A stretch of 27,740 bases of DNA from RGIG7378 sp045588325 (GTDB lineage: Bacteria; Bacillota; Clostridia; RGIG7378), in contig JAZNEA010000027.1 in the NCBI GenBank assembly GCA_045588325.1, forward strand, positions 1 through 27,740, read 5' to 3'. Positions 5,754 to 13,243 of this stretch are shown here, piece by piece. A program made the translations under genes and the position numbers. A model generated the notes under the pieces. The model ran no database searches and was not told where the DNA came from. It worked only from the letters and a program-made list of their open reading frames with translations. Positions within the stretch are counted from its first letter, which is position 1; each line of letters begins with the position of its first letter.

Positions 5754-7838
5754 ATGCCAAGGCAGTATAGTTTGAAGAACACCAGAAATATCGGTATCAT
5801 GGCTCACATCGATGCTGGTAAGACAACAACAACAGAGCGTATTCTGTTCTATTCTGGTAAGCTCTACAAGATCGGCGAGACCCATGATGGCGCCGCAACC
5901 ATGGACTGGATGGAAGAGGAGCAGGAGAGAGGTATCACAATTACTTCTGCTGCTACCACCACACATTGGAAGGACAACCTTATCAACATCATCGACACCC
6001 CCGGACACGTTGACTTCACAGTAGAGGTTGAGCGTTCCCTGAGAGTACTCGACGGCGCTGTTTGTCTGTTCTGCGCTAAGGGTGGCGTTGAGCCCCAGTC
6101 CGAGACAGTCTGGAGACAGGCTGATAAGTATGGCGTACCGAGAATCGGTTTCGTCAACAAGATGGACATTACCGGAGCAAACTTCGATAATGTTGTACAG
6201 ATGATTAAGGATAGACTTAGAGCAAATCCCGTTCCGATTGAATTGCCAATCGGTGCAGAGGATACATTTGTAGGTGTTATTGACCTTATCAACATGCAGG
6301 CTCATATCTATGAGGATAGCAAGCCTGGATGTCCCTATCGTGTTGAGGAGATTCCTGCAGACATGATGGATAAGGCCAAGGAGGCCCGTACCTATCTCGT
6401 AGATAGCGCTGTTGAGTTCGACGATGACGGCGAGATCATGATGAGATACTTGGAGGAGGGTATTGAGCCTACAGTTGAGGAGCTCAAGATGCTTATCCGT
6501 AAGGCATGTATTGCTGTTAAGATGATTCCTCTTATGTGCGGTTCTGCCTACAAGAATAAGGGTATTCAGCAGTTGCTTGACGCAGTTGTTGACTTCCTGC
6601 CCTCTCCTGTAGACATTCCTGCTATTAACGGAACATTGGCAGACGATACAGACGTAGCTATTACCAGAGTTGCTTCTGATGATGAGCCCTTCTCTGCTCT
6701 TATGTTCAAGGTTATGACAGACCCCTATGTTGGTAAGCTTTGCTATATCAGAGTTTACTCTGGTAAGCTGACATCTGGCTCTTATGTTTATAACTCTTCC
6801 AAGGGACGCAGAGAGCGTGTAGGACGTCTTGTTCGTATGCATGCTAATGAGAGAACTGAGATCGATGAGGTATACGCAGGCGATATCGCAGCTGTTGTAG
6901 GACTTAAGGACACCACAACTGGTAATACTCTCTGTGATGAGAGCAACCCCGTTATCTTGGAGTCCATGGAGTTCCCAGAGCCCGTTATTTCCGTTGCTGT
7001 AGAGCCCAAGACTCGTGCCGGTCAGGATAAGATGGGCATTGCTCTCCAGAAGTTGGCTGAGGAGGATCCAACCTTCCGCGTAACTTCCAACAAGGAGACA
7101 GGCCAGACCATCATTTCCGGTATGGGTGAGCTTCACCTGGAGATCATCGTTGAGCGTATGCTCCGTGAGTTCAAGGTTGAGGCAAACATTGGTAATCCTC
7201 AGGTTTCCTACAAGTCCACAGTTAAGAACAAGGTTAAGCAGGAGGGCAAGTTTGTTCGTCAGACCGGTGGTCACGGACAGTACGGTCACTGTGTAATCGA
7301 GCTTGAGCCTAACGAGCGTGGCAAGGGAATCGAGATCGAGAATAAGATTGTTGGTGGTGTAATTCCTAAGGAGTTCATCAACCCCACAATCGAGGGCATT
7401 AAGGAAGCTCTCACTGCTGGTGTTATCGAGGGATACCCCGTTGTAGACGTTAAGGTAGCTCTCGTATTCGGATCCTACCACGAGGTTGACTCCTCCGAAA
7501 TGGCATTCAAGATTGCTGGTTCTATGGCCGCTAAGGAAGCTTGCAAGGCCGCAGGCATGGCACTTCTTGAGCCTATCATGAAGGTTGACATCGTAGTACC
7601 TGATGAGTACACCGGTGCAGTTATCGGCGATATTACTTCCAGAAGAGGTCTTATCGACGGTATGGAGCTCAGAAATGGTGCTCAGAACATTGAGGCTCAT
7701 GTACCATTGAGCGAGATGTTCGGTTATATGACAGCACTTCGTTCCGTTACACAGGGAAGAGGTACTTTCGTAATGCAGGCAGGTTACTTCGCTGAGCTGC
7801 CCAAGTCAATCCAGGACAAGATGATTTCTGAGTCTTAA
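5754..7838 (+). CDS. fusA: translation elongation factor G
   Basis: EF-G is the GTPase that drives ribosomal translocation and, with RRF, recycling. The 694 residues begin at ATG 5754, preceded by AAGAGGGAGA. The G1 loop AHIDAGKTTTTERI (about 16-29), switch I RGITITSAATT, G3 DTPGHVDFT and G4 NKMD are intact. Domain IV carries GGHGQYGHC and the C-terminus contains RGTFVMQAGYFAELP-type sequence. Length and motifs are normal, so this is the canonical factor and not a tetracycline-resistance paralog. Codon use is strongly biased, as expected for high expression. Such bias also produces long empty frames on the opposite strand, which I do not consider genes. Confidence 0.98.
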   Translation: MPRQYSLKNTRNIGIMAHIDAGKTTTTERILFYSGKLYKIGETHDGAATMDWMEEEQERGITITSAATTTHWKDNLINIIDTPGHVDFTVEVERSLRVLDGAVCLFCAKGGVEPQSETVWRQADKYGVPRIGFVNKMDITGANFDNVVQMIKDRLRANPVPIELPIGAEDTFVGVIDLINMQAHIYEDSKPGCPYRVEEIPADMMDKAKEARTYLVDSAVEFDDDGEIMMRYLEEGIEPTVEELKMLIRKACIAVKMIPLMCGSAYKNKGIQQLLDAVVDFLPSPVDIPAINGTLADDTDVAITRVASDDEPFSALMFKVMTDPYVGKLCYIRVYSGKLTSGSYVYNSSKGRRERVGRLVRMHANERTEIDEVYAGDIAAVVGLKDTTTGNTLCDESNPVILESMEFPEPVISVAVEPKTRAGQDKMGIALQKLAEEDPTFRVTSNKETGQTIISGMGELHLEIIVERMLREFKVEANIGNPQVSYKSTVKNKVKQEGKFVRQTGGHGQYGHCVIELEPNERGKGIEIENKIVGGVIPKEFINPTIEGIKEALTAGVIEGYPVVDVKVALVFGSYHEVDSSEMAFKIAGSMAAKEACKAAGMALLEPIMKVDIVVPDEYTGAVIGDITSRRGLIDGMELRNGAQNIEAHVPLSEMFGYMTALRSVTQGRGTFVMQAGYFAELPKSIQDKMISES

Positions 7839-7848
7839 TAAAACAGAG

Positions 7849-7877
7849 TTGTTTTTTGGATTAAAATTATATATAAT
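7849..7877 (+). promoter_or_regulatory. internal promoter for tuf
   Basis: TTGTTT (7849-7854) and TATAAT (7872-7877) are 17 nt apart in the 87-nt gap between fusA and tuf. A start near 7884 gives a short leader with AAAGGAG (7908-7914) before tuf. This would let EF-Tu be made in excess over the ribosomal proteins upstream. Confidence 0.7.
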
Positions 7878-7925
7878 GGGTCGTGATTCGGTTCACCCCA
7901 CAATTTTAAAAGGAGATTTAGACAA

Positions 7926-9131
7926 ATGGCTAAGCAGAAATTTGAAAGAACTAAGCCCCACGTCAACATTGGTACAATCGGCCACGTTGACCATGGTAAG
8001 ACAACACTTACTGCAGCTATCACAAAGGTTATGTCCCTTCGCGACGGCAGCAACACTCTTATGAACTATGCTGATATCGACAAGGCTCCCGAAGAGAGAG
8101 CTAGAGGTATCACAATTAACACAGCTCACGTTGAGTATCAGACAGAGACACGTCACTATGCTCACGTTGACTGCCCCGGCCACGCTGACTATGTTAAGAA
8201 CATGATCACTGGTGCTGCTCAGATGGACGGCGCTATCCTCGTTGTTTCTGCAGCAGACGGCCCAATGCCTCAGACTCGTGAGCACATCCTGCTCGCTCAC
8301 CAGGTTGGCGTTCCCTACATTGTTGTATTCCTTAACAAGTGCGACATGGTAGACGACGACGAGCTTCTTGAGCTGGTTGAGATGGAGGTTAGAGACCTTC
8401 TTAACGAGTATGAGTTCCCCGGAGATGATATTCCGATCGTTCGTGGTTCTGCTCTTGCAGCTACAGAGTCTGCTTCTACAGATTCTTCCGCTCCTGAGTA
8501 TGCACCTATCAACGAGCTCATGGCAGCAGTTGATTCCTACATTCCTCAGCCCGAGAGAGCTGTTGATAAGCCATTCCTTATGCCCGTTGAGGACGTATTC
8601 ACAATCACAGGTCGTGGTACAGTTGCAACAGGCCGTGTAGAGTCTGGTGTTATCAAGGTAAACGACGAGGTTGAGATCGTTGGTCTCTCCGACGAGTCCA
8701 GAAAGACAGTATGTACAGGCGTTGAGATGTTCAGAAAGCTCCTTGATCAGGCTGAGGCTGGTGACAACATCGGTGCTCTTCTGAGAGGTGTTCAGAGATC
8801 CGAGATCGAGCGTGGTCAGGTTCTGGCTAAGCCCGGTTCCGTTAAGCCTCACACCCACTTCAAGGGTCAGGTTTACGTTCTGACAGCTTCCGAGGGTGGC
8901 AGATCCAAGCCCTTCTTCGCTGGTTACAGACCTCAGTTCTACTTCAGAACAACTGACGTTACAGGCGTTATCGGCCTGCCTGAGGGTGTTGAGATGGTTA
9001 TGCCCGGTGACCACGTAAACATGGACATCGAGCTCATCACTCCTATCGCTATGGATTCCGGTCTTCGTTTCGCTATCCGTGAGGGTGGTAGAACAGTTGG
9101 TGCTGGTTCCGTAACAGACATCATCGAGTAA
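7926..9131 (+). CDS. tuf: translation elongation factor Tu
   Basis: EF-Tu is the GTPase that delivers aminoacyl-tRNA to the ribosome. The protein has 401 residues starting MAKQKFERTKPHVNIGTIGH. G1 GHVDHGKTTL, switch I with PEERARGITIN, G3 DCPGHADYVKNM and G4 NKCD are intact. The segment ESASTDSSAPEY (about 181-192) is a slightly long loop between the G domain and domain 2. It is the last gene of the str cluster, likely served by read-through from fusA and by its own promoter, and a strong terminator follows. Confidence 0.98.
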   Translation: MAKQKFERTKPHVNIGTIGHVDHGKTTLTAAITKVMSLRDGSNTLMNYADIDKAPEERARGITINTAHVEYQTETRHYAHVDCPGHADYVKNMITGAAQMDGAILVVSAADGPMPQTREHILLAHQVGVPYIVVFLNKCDMVDDDELLELVEMEVRDLLNEYEFPGDDIPIVRGSALAATESASTDSSAPEYAPINELMAAVDSYIPQPERAVDKPFLMPVEDVFTITGRGTVATGRVESGVIKVNDEVEIVGLSDESRKTVCTGVEMFRKLLDQAEAGDNIGALLRGVQRSEIERGQVLAKPGSVKPHTHFKGQVYVLTASEGGRSKPFFAGYRPQFYFRTTDVTGVIGLPEGVEMVMPGDHVNMDIELITPIAMDSGLRFAIREGGRTVGAGSVTDIIE

Positions 9132-9151
9132 TTTATAATTGCTTACTAGAG

Positions 9152-9181
9152 AGACCGAGTCGAAAGACTCGGTCTTTTTTT
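9152..9181 (+). terminator. intrinsic terminator of the str operon
   Basis: A perfect 10-bp stem AGACCGAGTC/GACTCGGTCT with a GAAA tetraloop is followed by at least six T. It lies 20 nt after the tuf stop and ends the rpsL-rpsG-fusA-tuf transcript. Confidence 0.96.
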
Positions 9182-9236
9182 GTGCCTTCAAATAATTCGA
9201 CAGCATAGGACAAGCCAGATATGTATACTGGAACCC

Positions 9237-10652
9237 ATGAGTACGATTATTGGTAGATTTAAGACTTCGGGATCGGTGGATCCTATGAATGATTGGGATT
9301 TATCCCCAGGACAGAGGCAACTGGCCTATGCAGATCTCAAGGGGATGGCGGAGGCATTTACAGCGCTGGCTTCTCTATGCGGTCAGCCGGATGAGGCTGT
9401 CAGCGAGAGGGATTTGCTTCAGAGGGAGCTGGAGCGTAGAGTTTGCGCAGATTGCCCAAGGCATGTATGTTGCTTTGGCAGGGCAGAGATACCCACGGAC
9501 GTGTTTGGCTTTTATTACGACATCCTTAAGAACTTCGGCACTATTTATGCAGAGGATATCACAGAGGACATACGCATGATATGCCCTCAGAGCCGCAGAT
9601 TGGCCGCAACAGCCAATACTGCTTATGAGATAATACTGAGTCGGCTGGGAGAAATGAGAGCTCGCAGGCGCACACGGGAGCTCCTGACGGCACAGTATGG
9701 AGTCATGAGTCGAGCGCTGATGATAACCGCCAGCAGGATAAGAGGTACTGCCCGCAACTCTATGGTGGAGGACAAGTTGGTCAGCAAGTTGCGAGGCATA
9801 GGACTCCGGGATTTTACCGTGTTATGCATGGAGGACGATGTGGGAACTCAAATGGTTGAGCTGACCATGCGAGGAGCAGGATTTAATAAGGAAACTGCGA
9901 TACAGGTCCAACGCGTATGCTCACTATGCTGCAATTCTGCCATGGTGGCGGATTACGACGGGTACGGATTTGAGACCAGCGGATCCAATAGGCTGAGACT
10001 GATACCAGCCAATAAATTTACTGTAGAGGTGGGTACGTCTTTGCGCAGTAAGGAGGACGTTTGCGGAGATTCCACAATCCTTGCAGTAAACAGGTACGGA
10101 CACGGCGTCTTTGGCATAGCAGACGGCATGGGCACAGGCACTAATGCGGCGAATGTTAGCCGTACAGTTTCGGCCATGTGCGAAAAGGCCTTTGCCATGG
10201 GTATGCCTATAGAGGATATTGTAATGGCCGCAAATGGTGCTACAGCCATTTTGACGGATAACAATAAGTATACAACTCTGGATCTGCTGGACGTGGACAT
10301 GCAGAGTGGCAGGGCACAGATACACAAGCTGTGCGGGTGCCCTACATTGCTGATGCGTCGCGGACACATAGAGCAACTTTCAGGTACAGGGAAGCCCTTG
10401 GGGATGATGGATCATGGTGAGGAAGTGGGAACCACGGTGCTGCAACATGGGGATACGCTGATGATGTGCTCTGACGGAATATGGAATAACCTTCCTGAGG
10501 ATAAGGAATCCGCTATTGGGGATATTATGACTATGCCAGATTTGACTCAGGCCGCAGATATTATTGCAGGAATGTGTCAGATAGCGGTGGGCAGTGGAGA
10601 AGGGGCCTCTGATGACATGACGGTCCTGCTGGTGCGGATTTGGGAAATTTAG
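9237..10652 (+). CDS. SpoIIE-like PP2C-family serine phosphatase, soluble form
   Basis: This is a predicted protein serine/threonine phosphatase related to the C-terminal half of SpoIIE, which activates sigma-F in the forespore. From ATG 9237 it has 471 residues. A Cys cluster CADCPRHVCC (about 70-79) matches the cysteine-containing stretch before the phosphatase domain of SpoIIE. The PP2C domain shows CGDS (Asp278), ADGMGTG (Asp296), CSDGIW and ASDDMTVLL, the metal-binding aspartates of the fold. The ten membrane segments of classical SpoIIE (about 800 residues) are missing. The start is uncertain: ATG 9285 with GGTGGA upstream is an alternative, and the frame's upstream extension to a TTG lies in the tuf terminator. 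A TATACT element at 9224-9229 may be a -10. Whether it acts in sporulation or another anti-sigma switch cannot be told. Confidence 0.85.
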   Translation: MSTIIGRFKTSGSVDPMNDWDLSPGQRQLAYADLKGMAEAFTALASLCGQPDEAVSERDLLQRELERRVCADCPRHVCCFGRAEIPTDVFGFYYDILKNFGTIYAEDITEDIRMICPQSRRLAATANTAYEIILSRLGEMRARRRTRELLTAQYGVMSRALMITASRIRGTARNSMVEDKLVSKLRGIGLRDFTVLCMEDDVGTQMVELTMRGAGFNKETAIQVQRVCSLCCNSAMVADYDGYGFETSGSNRLRLIPANKFTVEVGTSLRSKEDVCGDSTILAVNRYGHGVFGIADGMGTGTNAANVSRTVSAMCEKAFAMGMPIEDIVMAANGATAILTDNNKYTTLDLLDVDMQSGRAQIHKLCGCPTLLMRRGHIEQLSGTGKPLGMMDHGEEVGTTVLQHGDTLMMCSDGIWNNLPEDKESAIGDIMTMPDLTQAADIIAGMCQIAVGSGEGASDDMTVLLVRIWEI

Positions 10653-10702
10653 GAAAGAGCGCATTTACAGTGGTATAGATACTTTCGAAAACTCCTTACC
10701 TA

Positions 10703-10711
10703 TGGTAGAAT
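10703..10711 (+). promoter_or_regulatory. possible extended -10 promoter for the AI-2E family gene
   Basis: TGG directly before TAGAAT (10706-10711) forms an extended -10 element. No good -35 is present. A start near 10718 would leave only 18 nt before the ATG at 10736, just enough for the AGGAGGGG ribosome binding site. Confidence 0.4.
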
Positions 10712-10735
10712 CATCTTGGATTACAGGAGGGGTTT

Positions 10736-12004
10736 ATGAGATACAGGCCAGACAGCAAGACTAAGGAGATTTTGATAGGTGTAGCACTTACGGGTGGAGC
10801 ACTTATTTTATTTGTGTATGTTCTTAACAACATATCTGTTGTAGTTGGAGCTGTCAAATATGTTATCAAGGGATTAGCCTCTGTGATATTAGGTGCGATT
10901 TTTGCTTATTTTCTGACTATTCCTTCCAAATGGCTAGAGACCAAGGTTCTGCCAAAGATTATGCCCAGAGCTGGACATAAGGCCAAGAGGGCTACTTCTA
11001 TAGTATTGACCTTGCTGATGACTTTGGCCGTTATAGCTGGACTTATTTCCATTGTGTTGCCTCACCTTATCAGCAGTTTAGGTCTGCTGTTGGGCAATCT
11101 GGATGCTTACGCCGCCAGCATTATGCAGTGGATAGAGCGTTTGGCAGAGTTTACTCACCAGGATTTGGGCGAATCTATTGTCATCACCATTACAGACAGT
11201 TTGGAGCAGCTGATTACTGACTCTTTGGCTAACCTGACATCGTTCCTGCCCGCAGCGTTTGAGTCTGCTGCAGGTGTTGTGTCCAGCCTGTTTAATGTTG
11301 TATTCGGTGTAGTTATTTCGGTATATATATTGGCCAGCAGGGAGAAACTTACTGCCCAGTTCAAAAAGTTATTTACAGCTATCTTGCCCAAGAAGGCTAT
11401 GGAGAGGTCGTCCGCCATTGTGCATACAATGGATGACACATTCCGCTCATATCTGGGAGGACAGCTAATTGACGCATTGTTGGTAGGAATAGAGTGCTAT
11501 GTTCTGTCATTGGTGTTCAACTTGCCATATGCGCCACTTATCGCAGTTATTATCGGTATCACAAATATGATTCCGATTCTTGGCCCCTATATCGGAGGTA
11601 TCCCCTGTGGATTTATCGTGTTAGTTGCAGGATCACCTCTTAAGTTGCTTATCTTCGTTGTTATGGTACTGGTGGTTCAGCAAATTGATGGCAATATCGT
11701 TGCTCCCAGGATTATCGGAGATCGCACAGGCGTGCCTGGTATTTGGGTTGTTGTTGGAGTTATGGTTGGTTCATATTTCTTCGGAATATTGGGCGTACTG
11801 CTGGCAATTCCAGTTATTTCTGTTCTCCTTAGTTTGGTCAGAGAATTTGCAGATAGGCGCCTGACCGATAGAGGCGAGCCTGTCAGCATATCAGCATACT
11901 ACTCCGAGCCCATTGTGGAGCCGGAGCCAAAGGAGCCCAGATCCCGCAAAAGGGCCTCTCGCAGAGCCAAAGGTGAGACCACAAATGAGTCTGAAGATGC
12001 ATAA
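10736..12004 (+). CDS. AI-2E family transporter-like membrane protein
   Basis: This 422-residue polytopic membrane protein belongs to the AI-2E/PerM/YtvI exporter family. Members have been linked to autoinducer-2, Na+/H+ or small-molecule export, so the substrate is not predictable. The paired N-terminal hydrophobic segments (about 11-60), a third near 82-110, an amphipathic middle region and a C-terminal cluster of membrane helices are typical. The signature GPYIGGIPCGFIVL (about 282-295), IGDRTGVPGIWVVV and FGILGVLLAIPV are family hallmarks. A charged, Pro/Arg-rich cytoplasmic tail of about 50 residues ends the protein. The ribosome binding site AGGAGGGG lies 3-10 nt before the ATG. The gene overlaps the start of mnmA by 20 nt, implying cotranscription and translational coupling. 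Confidence 0.92.
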   Translation: MRYRPDSKTKEILIGVALTGGALILFVYVLNNISVVVGAVKYVIKGLASVILGAIFAYFLTIPSKWLETKVLPKIMPRAGHKAKRATSIVLTLLMTLAVIAGLISIVLPHLISSLGLLLGNLDAYAASIMQWIERLAEFTHQDLGESIVITITDSLEQLITDSLANLTSFLPAAFESAAGVVSSLFNVVFGVVISVYILASREKLTAQFKKLFTAILPKKAMERSSAIVHTMDDTFRSYLGGQLIDALLVGIECYVLSLVFNLPYAPLIAVIIGITNMIPILGPYIGGIPCGFIVLVAGSPLKLLIFVVMVLVVQQIDGNIVAPRIIGDRTGVPGIWVVVGVMVGSYFFGILGVLLAIPVISVLLSLVREFADRRLTDRGEPVSISAYYSEPIVEPEPKEPRSRKRASRRAKGETTNESEDA

Positions 12005-13034
12005 CAGACCACTGGTAGCCATGAGCGGAGGAGTAGATTCTTCTGTCGCGGCATTAATTACCCTCAGGGACTACCCTGCATGTGCAGGAGCAATAATGGA
12101 ACTTTGTGGTGGAGACAACAGTGAGCAGATTGCATCTGCACAATCTGTGGCAAACAGGTTGGGGATTCCGCTCCATGTGCTGGACATGAGGAAAGAATTC
12201 AGGGACCATGTCATTCAGGATTTTGTAGACAATTATGAGAAGGGCTATACGCCCAATCCATGTATATGCTGTAACAGCAAGATTAAGTTCGGAAAATTTG
12301 TAGATAGTGCTATAGATATGGGTTTTGACTCCGTGGTGACGGGACACTATGCCAGAATCGAGGAGAGGGATGGCAAGTCTTGGTTGCGCAAGGCTAAGGA
12401 TCTGGCCAAGGACCAAAGCTATTTTTTGTACACACTGAACCAAGAGCAGTTGTCTAAAGTGCAGTTCCCTCTGGGAGAACTATCCAAGGACCAGGTCAGG
12501 GAAATAGCGGACGGAGCGGGTTTTAGTAATGCCAGGCAGAGGGATAGTCAGGATATTTGCTTTGTAGAGGGCTCTGATTACGCCTCCGTCATATCTGAGC
12601 ACACAGGCAAAGAATATCCTGCCGGGGATTTTGTAACCCCTGAGGGCCAAATTTTGGGCCGACACAAGGGCATAATACATTACACCGTAGGCCAGAGACG
12701 AGGTTTGGGCTTGGCCGTACCAGAGTCTGTGTATGTACATAGGATTGATGTAGAGGGCAACAGAGTAATAGTTGGCTCCGAAGAGGCACTTTTTAGCAGG
12801 CAGGTTCAGGCATGCAACGCCAATTGGATCAGCGGTCAGGCTCCGGAGAGGCCTATTCGCGTAAAGGCCAGAGTGCGATACAGGCAGACAGAGCAGTGGG
12901 CTTGGGCAGAGTCTAACGGGACAGATGCTATGACCGTAATTTTTGATGAGCCCCAAAGGGCAATCACACCTGGACAGTCAGTTGTCCTGTATGATGGCGA
13001 CTACGTTGTTGGCGGAGGAGTTATTTTTAGTTAA
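11985..13034 (+). CDS. mnmA: tRNA-specific 2-thiouridylase MnmA
   Basis: MnmA thiolates U34 of tRNA for Lys, Glu and Gln using ATP and a relayed persulfide sulfur. I chose ATG 11985 because AAAGGTGAG (11969-11977) precedes it and the family's N-terminus starts about ten residues before the P-loop; ATG 11997 is possible and a longer extension upstream is not family-like. The protein has 349 residues. The PP-loop MSGGVDSS is at 13-20. The nucleophile and persulfide cysteines lie in NPCICCN (Cys96 in CCN) and DICF (Cys192). GYTPNP, GHYAR, DQSYFL and YTVGQRRGLG are family blocks, followed by a C-terminal beta-barrel. It overlaps the preceding gene and ends before a convergent flavoprotein gene. 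Confidence 0.96.
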   Translation: MSLKMHNRPLVAMSGGVDSSVAALITLRDYPACAGAIMELCGGDNSEQIASAQSVANRLGIPLHVLDMRKEFRDHVIQDFVDNYEKGYTPNPCICCNSKIKFGKFVDSAIDMGFDSVVTGHYARIEERDGKSWLRKAKDLAKDQSYFLYTLNQEQLSKVQFPLGELSKDQVREIADGAGFSNARQRDSQDICFVEGSDYASVISEHTGKEYPAGDFVTPEGQILGRHKGIIHYTVGQRRGLGLAVPESVYVHRIDVEGNRVIVGSEEALFSRQVQACNANWISGQAPERPIRVKARVRYRQTEQWAWAESNGTDAMTVIFDEPQRAITPGQSVVLYDGDYVVGGGVIFS

Positions 13035-13147
13035 GAGTTAAGAGATAAGAGTGAAGAAAGTTGGATAGTTAAAAGTGAAGAGATAAGAAAGTGGGATAGA
13101 GATCAGTTGGTCAGCTGTGGACTAGCCCACTTTTTAACTCTTATCTG
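13031..13147. repeat. AG-rich repeat element with imperfect inverted ends
   Basis: Directly at the mnmA stop the sequence repeats variants of gttaagag and agataagag. The right end, cccactttttaactcttatc, is the reverse complement of the left-hand theme. AGTGGGATAG (13089-13098) pairs with CTAGCCCACT (about 13122-13131), and GATAAGA pairs with TCTTATC further out, giving a long bulged hairpin. It looks like a small non-coding mobile or extragenic repeat. I see no second copy in the window. Confidence 0.5.
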
Positions 13148-13166
13148 TTAGTACAAGAAGCAAATT

Positions 13167-13200
13167 AAAAGCGCTGGAGAAGATTCTCGCAGCGCTTTTT
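13167..13200. terminator. bidirectional terminator between mnmA and the flavodiiron gene
   Basis: AAAAGCGCTGGAGA pairs with TCTCGCAGCGCTTTTT around one bulge, with T-runs on both strands. It lies between convergent genes and can end both transcripts. Confidence 0.88.
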
Positions 13201-13243
13201 AGTTCGTTATGGACTCAGTTTACGAATCTGAAAATATGAGTCG

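Noticed and set aside
5505..7700. Open frame of 731 codons on the strand opposite rpsG/fusA
   Set aside because: It mirrors the strong codon bias of highly expressed fusA, its protein is rich in Leu, Ser, Asn and Cys with no family motif, and it has no promoter or ribosome binding site.
7893..9206. Open frame of 437 codons opposite tuf
   Set aside because: It is a shadow of the biased tuf codons, with low-complexity composition and no start signals.
9180..9236. Upstream TTG start for the SpoIIE-like gene
   Set aside because: The TTG lies in the T-run of the tuf terminator and the added residues have no counterpart in SpoIIE.
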